Shown here: piece by piece, positions 19,750 to 23,018 of the stretch
Layout: every line of letters starts with the position of its first letter
How positions within the stretch are numbered: the first letter of the stretch is position 1
Made by a program: the position numbers and the translations under genes
The notes under the pieces: generated by a model
Database searches by the model: none
Told to the model about the DNA's origin: nothing
The model's input: the letters and a program-made list of their open reading frames with translations, nothing else
IMG/VR virus record: IMGVR_UViG_3300022865_000043
Span: 1 to 23,018 of that record
Direction: 5' to 3' (one strand)
DNA from: a virus
Length of the DNA: 23,018 bases

Positions 19750-22073
19750 TAATCTCTCTTATTATCTTCCCTTGCAACTTTACTGGCAATCTCTACTACT
19801 TTAGCTTTTGTCTCAGTGTCTTTTCTAGCATTTTGTTTTTCACTTTGTTTAACACCTTCCATAAATCTAGCTTTTCTAATATTTAATTCTTCTGCTTTTA
19901 ATTGAAGTTGAGCTTGATCTTTTTGTGCTTCCATAGAAGCTTTTTGTTCTTCAGGAGAAGGTGGCATAGATCCCATTAATTGTTGTGCAGCTTGTGCTGC
20001 TGCAGCTGCTATTCTATTTTCTTCTTCTATACTTATCTCTTGTGATGGCTCATCATTTAATTCTCTATTAAAATCTCCAGAAGAAACAGGATTACCTTCA
20101 GGTACAGAAGCTTGCATTTGTTGTTGATATAAGAAAGCCATGTGTTGACCCATATGAGCTAACATTGCTGGATATAATCTTTCTTTAGCTTCAGGGTTTC
20201 CACCAAATCTAGGATCATTCATAAACTGAGAGTGAACTTGCATATGAGCTTGATGATCTTGATCTTCAAATACTTGAATAGGTTTAGTATTCAGTATAGC
20301 CATGTTCTCTGATACTGGATCACGTCTAGGTGTATCTTGATCTTCAATCATTAAATCCATATAATCAGGTATATTAAGAGCTTGTAAAAATCTTTTTGTA
20401 GCTTCTTTAACATCTACTATATCAGGAGAAGCTTGTGCTAATTGTAAACCAGTTTGAGCTAAAGCTATTCTTTGAGCTTGAGAAAATATATTAGGATCAG
20501 ATACGGGAACTACACTAATAGCTTTTGTAAAATCTTTTCTTCTAATTTTTTGACTTCCACCTATTACTTCAAATGAATATTCATCATCTAAATATTCTCC
20601 ATTTAATTCATAGATTAATTTAAATTCTCTACCTTGAGCTTGGTGTATTCTTTTATGAATAGCAGAAAATACTTTTGATCCTTGTTCTATTAAAGCAACA
20701 GTTGTTCCAACAGGACCTGATCCAGCTGAATCACCAATCATCGCATCTGCAATAGAAGCAAAACGTCTTCCTGATTCAGTTAATACTCCAAGTAATTGAA
20801 GTAATGTCGGTGAAGGTTCCTTAAAAGGAAGAGGGATAAAACTTTTTCTAAGATCATCACCATAAGCTTCAACTTCAACCCATTCACCAGGAGAAACAGT
20901 AATGTCTCCTCCTTCAATTCTTGCTCCTTTAGCTCTAAAGCCTCCATTGAGGTTAGCAAAGGCAGCTGAATCAAGTAGTGCTCTAAGAGCACCCGTGCTA
21001 GCGTGTTGTAGTCCGCCGATCATTTGAATAAGGCCAAAGCCATAGAAGCCTAAACCAGGAAGATATTTATAATGTATAAAATAAGTTCTTTTTCTTCTTA
21101 ATGTATCTTCTTCTTTCCAATTTCTTCTAATTGATAAAACTTGTTGTGATTCATAATCTATTGTAACAATATAAGGTAAAGCTAATTCATTTTTGTCTTC
21201 ACCTAAATCTAAATTAGTATGAACTTCTAATATAGTATGAATTTTATCTGCCATACTAGGAGACATTCCTTCTAATCGTTGTAAAGTTTGTTCAACCATA
21301 TCTCCATCATTATTACTTCCTGATCCACCAGCTTCTGATTTAGTTAAAGGTATATCTCTGTAGACACCTGATATTTGATATTTTCTAATATCGTTTCTTG
21401 TTAATTTCATTATCTGTGTATATCTTTCAGCAGTTTCTAAATCTGTATTTTCCATAGAAATTACAAAATCTTCTGCTGGTACAAATTTAGAACAAATTCT
21501 ATCTAACGTATTATCAAAATAAACTTTTTTAAAAGCACTTCCTGCAAGAGCTAAATAAAATAACATTTGATCTAGTTCATTAAAGTAATCTGGAATTTCT
21601 TGAGTAACTTGAAAGTTCATAAAGTCTTGAACTCTTTGAGCTTGTTCTAATTTTTTATCAGTAACTTTTCCAATGATTTGAGTTTTAACAGGACCGCCAG
21701 CTGGAAACATTTCTGCAATAGCTCTCGCTTGAAACTGTGTTGCTGCTTCAGCGAGTAAAGGGTGATGAACACCAGAAGCTCCCGGGAAAGGATCTTGTCT
21801 ATCTTCGACAATTACTCCTAACATTCTTAAACCTTTAGAGTATTGATCTTCCCAATTTTTTCTAGAGCTTTTATCATCTTCATAAGCTCTAGTTAATTCT
21901 TTACCTAAAAGACCAACTTCTGTTTCATCTAATTCCTCTGCTAGATTAGAATAGTGATTACTTTCAAAAACTTCTTCATCTTTTTCAGTTTGATCTTGAT
22001 CTACATCAACATTAACTTTTTCACCCTCATCATTGGTGAATTGTAATTTTTTTTTATCTAGTTCAACTTCCAT
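19749..22073 (-). CDS. Portal protein, P22-type
   Basis: A 774-aa protein, the longest in the window and close to the P22 portal (725 aa) in size. After an acidic N-terminus it has W-E-D-Q-Y-S-K-G-L-R-M-L-G (74-86), D-P-F-P-G-A-S-G-V-H-H-P-L-L-A-E-A (94-110) and A-E-M-F-P-A-G-G-P-V-K (120-130), which are standard in this portal family. A central stem/clip region follows with A-L-L-D-S-A-A-F-A-N-L-N-G-G and A-D-A-M-I-G-D. The last ~130 residues are Gln/Ala/Glu-rich and helical, like the barrel of P22-type portals. Twelve copies would form the DNA-packaging ring. The terminase is not visible. The start follows the 55-aa gene's stop by 3 bp, with only a weak ribosome-binding site. Confidence 0.93.
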   Translation of the reverse strand: MEVELDKKKLQFTNDEGEKVNVDVDQDQTEKDEEVFESNHYSNLAEELDETEVGLLGKELTRAYEDDKSSRKNWEDQYSKGLRMLGVIVEDRQDPFPGASGVHHPLLAEAATQFQARAIAEMFPAGGPVKTQIIGKVTDKKLEQAQRVQDFMNFQVTQEIPDYFNELDQMLFYLALAGSAFKKVYFDNTLDRICSKFVPAEDFVISMENTDLETAERYTQIMKLTRNDIRKYQISGVYRDIPLTKSEAGGSGSNNDGDMVEQTLQRLEGMSPSMADKIHTILEVHTNLDLGEDKNELALPYIVTIDYESQQVLSIRRNWKEEDTLRRKRTYFIHYKYLPGLGFYGFGLIQMIGGLQHASTGALRALLDSAAFANLNGGFRAKGARIEGGDITVSPGEWVEVEAYGDDLRKSFIPLPFKEPSPTLLQLLGVLTESGRRFASIADAMIGDSAGSGPVGTTVALIEQGSKVFSAIHKRIHQAQGREFKLIYELNGEYLDDEYSFEVIGGSQKIRRKDFTKAISVVPVSDPNIFSQAQRIALAQTGLQLAQASPDIVDVKEATKRFLQALNIPDYMDLMIEDQDTPRRDPVSENMAILNTKPIQVFEDQDHQAHMQVHSQFMNDPRFGGNPEAKERLYPAMLAHMGQHMAFLYQQQMQASVPEGNPVSSGDFNRELNDEPSQEISIEEENRIAAAAAQAAQQLMGSMPPSPEEQKASMEAQKDQAQLQLKAEELNIRKARFMEGVKQSEKQNARKDTETKAKVVEIASKVAREDNKRD

Positions 22074-22076
22074 TAT

Positions 22077-22244
22077 TTAACTTTGAGCTGTTTTAGCAGA
22101 GGCTTTTAAAGCTTTAGACGAAACAGTTCCTTTCCCGGATCTGCTTGTACCTGCTTTTTTTCTTTTGTTCATATTATAATACAAACCTTTTTTAGCAACT
22201 TTACCACTTTTAGTTTTGTGATATCCTTTTTTCATAGTTTTCAT
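22077..22244 (-). CDS. 55-aa Lys-rich basic protein before the portal gene
   Basis: A short gene read by hand: M-K-T-M-K-K-G-Y-H-K-T-K-S-G-K-V, then A-K-K-G-L-Y-Y-N-M-N-K-R-K-K-A-G-T and a Ser/Lys-rich end (S-K-A-L-K-A-S-A-K-T). It has about fifteen lysines and only basic charge. I remember K-K-G-Y-H-K-x-K-S-G-K type peptides upstream of portal genes in marine phages, which supports a real gene. An AGGAGG lies 12 nt before the ATG, a rather long spacing; a 3-codon minigene lies in the gap. The stop is 3 bp before the portal start. It might bind DNA or the portal; function is unknown. Confidence 0.7.
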   Translation of the reverse strand: MKTMKKGYHKTKSGKVAKKGLYYNMNKRKKAGTSRSGKGTVSSKALKASAKTAQS

Positions 22245-22323
22245 AATAACATATTACCTCCTGGTTCATACCATACTTTCCTATTTAGAGATATAAAACA
22301 AAAATATTGATAATGAAAGTCTT

Positions 22324-22512
22324 TTATTTACCTCTAACGGAATCAATAAAATTGTAAACCCTTCCAAATTGCTTGTCAATAGACATTAAGTCAGTTTGGA
22401 TCATGGTTACTGTTAATTGAAGTTCTATAAGTGTGACCAATGTCCAAGTAGCTAATCCCATAAGGATTGTACCCAATAAACCTATTAGCATTGTATTAGT
22501 TTTTCTGTTCAT
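22324..22512 (-). CDS. 62-aa single-span membrane protein, holin-like candidate
   Basis: Starts with a short basic tail (N-R-K-T-N), then a membrane segment of about 20 residues (M-L-I-G-L-L-G-T-I-L-M-G-L-A-T-W-T-L-V-T), followed by a helical tail (I-E-L-Q-L-T-V-T-M-I-Q-T-D-L) and a basic end. Small, one-span, heptad-tailed proteins like this are common in marine phages and are often guessed to be holins; no direct evidence is visible. The ATG overlaps the stop of a 23-aa membrane peptide (ATGA). No Shine-Dalgarno lies in front of it, so translation is probably coupled. Confidence 0.65.
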   Translation of the reverse strand: MNRKTNTMLIGLLGTILMGLATWTLVTLIELQLTVTMIQTDLMSIDKQFGRVYNFIDSVRGK

Positions 22513-22580
22513 AAAGGTGCTACAATTGCGGTTAATATAATAAAAGCTATTACTAACATACCTGTAAAATAATAATTCAT
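22509..22580 (-). CDS. 23-aa transmembrane mini-protein
   Basis: The ORF starts at ATG 22578-22580 and encodes M-N-Y-Y-F-T-G-M-L-V-I-A-F-I-I-L-T-A-I-V, then three more residues: almost a single membrane helix. GGAG lies 9 nt before the ATG. An in-frame upstream ATG (22593-22595) would give 28 aa but has no visible ribosome-binding site. Its TGA overlaps the ATG of the 62-aa membrane protein, arguing that both are made together. Possible roles include a lysis or membrane-inserted helper peptide. It could also be merely a leader for the next gene. Confidence 0.45.
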   Translation of the reverse strand: MNYYFTGMLVIAFIILTAIVAPL

Positions 22581-22644
22581 ACTAACACACTCCATATTAA
22601 TTATTTTTTTAGGAAAACATTATATAACAAAAACTATAATAGTT

Positions 22645-23018
22645 CTATTTCTTTTCTTCGATTTCGTAGAAGAAATTATCAGTATCTTCGGTTTTCCAAG
22701 CTCCCGTATCTTCTACATTCCATTCATTTGTTTGTACTTTCCAATCTGGAATATTATTTTTAACAGTAAATGAAGGTAAATCCCATATACATCTATTATT
22801 AGGCTGTGCTGCATAGTTGCCATCATCTAACGCAATAACATGTGCGCACTTATGTTCATGTGGAATTTCAGAGTGATCAGTATCTAATATATTACTTTCA
22901 GGGTGAGCCCAATCAATAGTAAATAAATATTTTCCATGATGCCACTTTTTATCTTTACCAATATACTTTCCTGAAGAAGCTGTTAAAATAGACCAGCTAG
23001 TAACAGTAGGATAATAAC
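22645..23018 (-). CDS. Unknown phage protein, N-terminus cut by window edge
   Basis: An open frame read from the right edge ends at TAG 22645-22647, giving about 124 C-terminal residues. It contains H-H-G-K-Y-L-F-T-I-D-W-A-H-P, then H-E-H-K-C-A-H-V-I-A-L-D-D-G-N-Y-A-A-Q-P-N-N-R-C, and a Trp/Glu/Asp-rich end with repeated D-W-K-V, E-W-N-V-E-D and A-W-K-T-E-D units. From memory, the H-x-H-K-C-A-H-V-I-A-L-D-x-G-N-Y-A-A-Q-P-N-N-R pattern occurs in uncharacterised marine phage proteins. His and Cys clusters could bind a metal. It belongs to the same minus-strand block as the portal; the missing start prevents further judgement. Confidence 0.75.
   Translation of the reverse strand, partial: YYPTVTSWSILTASSGKYIGKDKKWHHGKYLFTIDWAHPESNILDTDHSEIPHEHKCAHVIALDDGNYAAQPNNRCIWDLPSFTVKNNIPDWKVQTNEWNVEDTGAWKTEDTDNFFYEIEEKK

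Noticed and set aside
20780-20992. Minus-strand 70-aa Leu-rich frame inside the portal gene
   Set aside because: Out-of-frame shadow of the portal; no ribosome-binding site, and the portal frame is conserved in character through this part.
22619-22624. Minus-strand TATAAT upstream of the membrane mini-protein as a promoter
   Set aside because: No -35 box at suitable spacing (TAGAAC is the nearest); such hexamers are frequent at this AT content.
1-23018. CRISPR array, tRNA, rRNA, integrase or IS element
   Set aside because: No regular spaced repeats, cloverleaf-like conserved tRNA segments, recombinase motifs or terminal inverted repeats were seen on either strand.

Overview
The window looks like the late (virion) region of an AT-rich tailed dsDNA phage. 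It was read without any database search. The connector set suggests a short-tailed, podovirus-like virion: a large P22-type portal, a P22 gp4-like head-tail protein, an SU10/T7 gp11-type adaptor and a stopper-like protein. No tape-measure gene is seen. Very low GC, compact overlapping genes and several protein types I remember from marine phages make a marine alphaproteobacterial host (SAR11-like) plausible, but this is inference. No integrase, tRNA, IS element or CRISPR array is visible. The terminase genes are not in the window and probably lie beyond its right end.

The main operon runs right to left on the minus strand. From the right edge it holds: a truncated gene with a Cys/His-rich segment; a 23-aa membrane peptide coupled to a 62-aa membrane protein; a 55-aa basic peptide; the portal (19749-22073); three overlapping small genes; a GroES-like co-chaperonin; a scaffold-like protein; a 149-aa head protein; a decoration-like protein; and the major capsid protein (15898-16806). 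A strong hairpin terminator follows the capsid gene. Next come small virion proteins, a second G+C-rich hairpin, the connector genes with a GT-A-type glycosyltransferase embedded among them, and the tail-fibre group (139-aa protein, W-G repeat protein, fibre protein, tail-collar protein, 130-aa protein).

At 5479-8758 the late operon is interrupted by six tightly packed genes on the opposite strand. Five encode small 2-oxoglutarate/Fe(II)-dependent oxygenase-like proteins, each with an HxD or HxE...H metal site. The sixth resembles arginase-fold/UPF0489-like metallohydrolases. Left of this island the minus-strand operon resumes with the stopper-like protein, a GNAT-like protein, a protein ending in an S74 self-cleaving chaperone domain, a 472-aa protein and a truncated acidic protein. 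The last three sit where internal or ejection proteins are usually found.

The structural genes would build the procapsid (portal, scaffold, capsid, decoration), close it (adaptors, stopper) and attach the fibres. The phage GroES may tune host GroEL for folding phage proteins. The most unusual feature is the antisense oxygenase island beside the tail genes. Its products could hydroxylate virion proteins, host surface or metabolite substrates, or nucleobases; the sequence does not say which. Junction features include a divergent intergenic region with an inverted repeat, a 4-bp convergent gap, two possible leaderless starts, and a hairpin that could couple translation of two tail genes.
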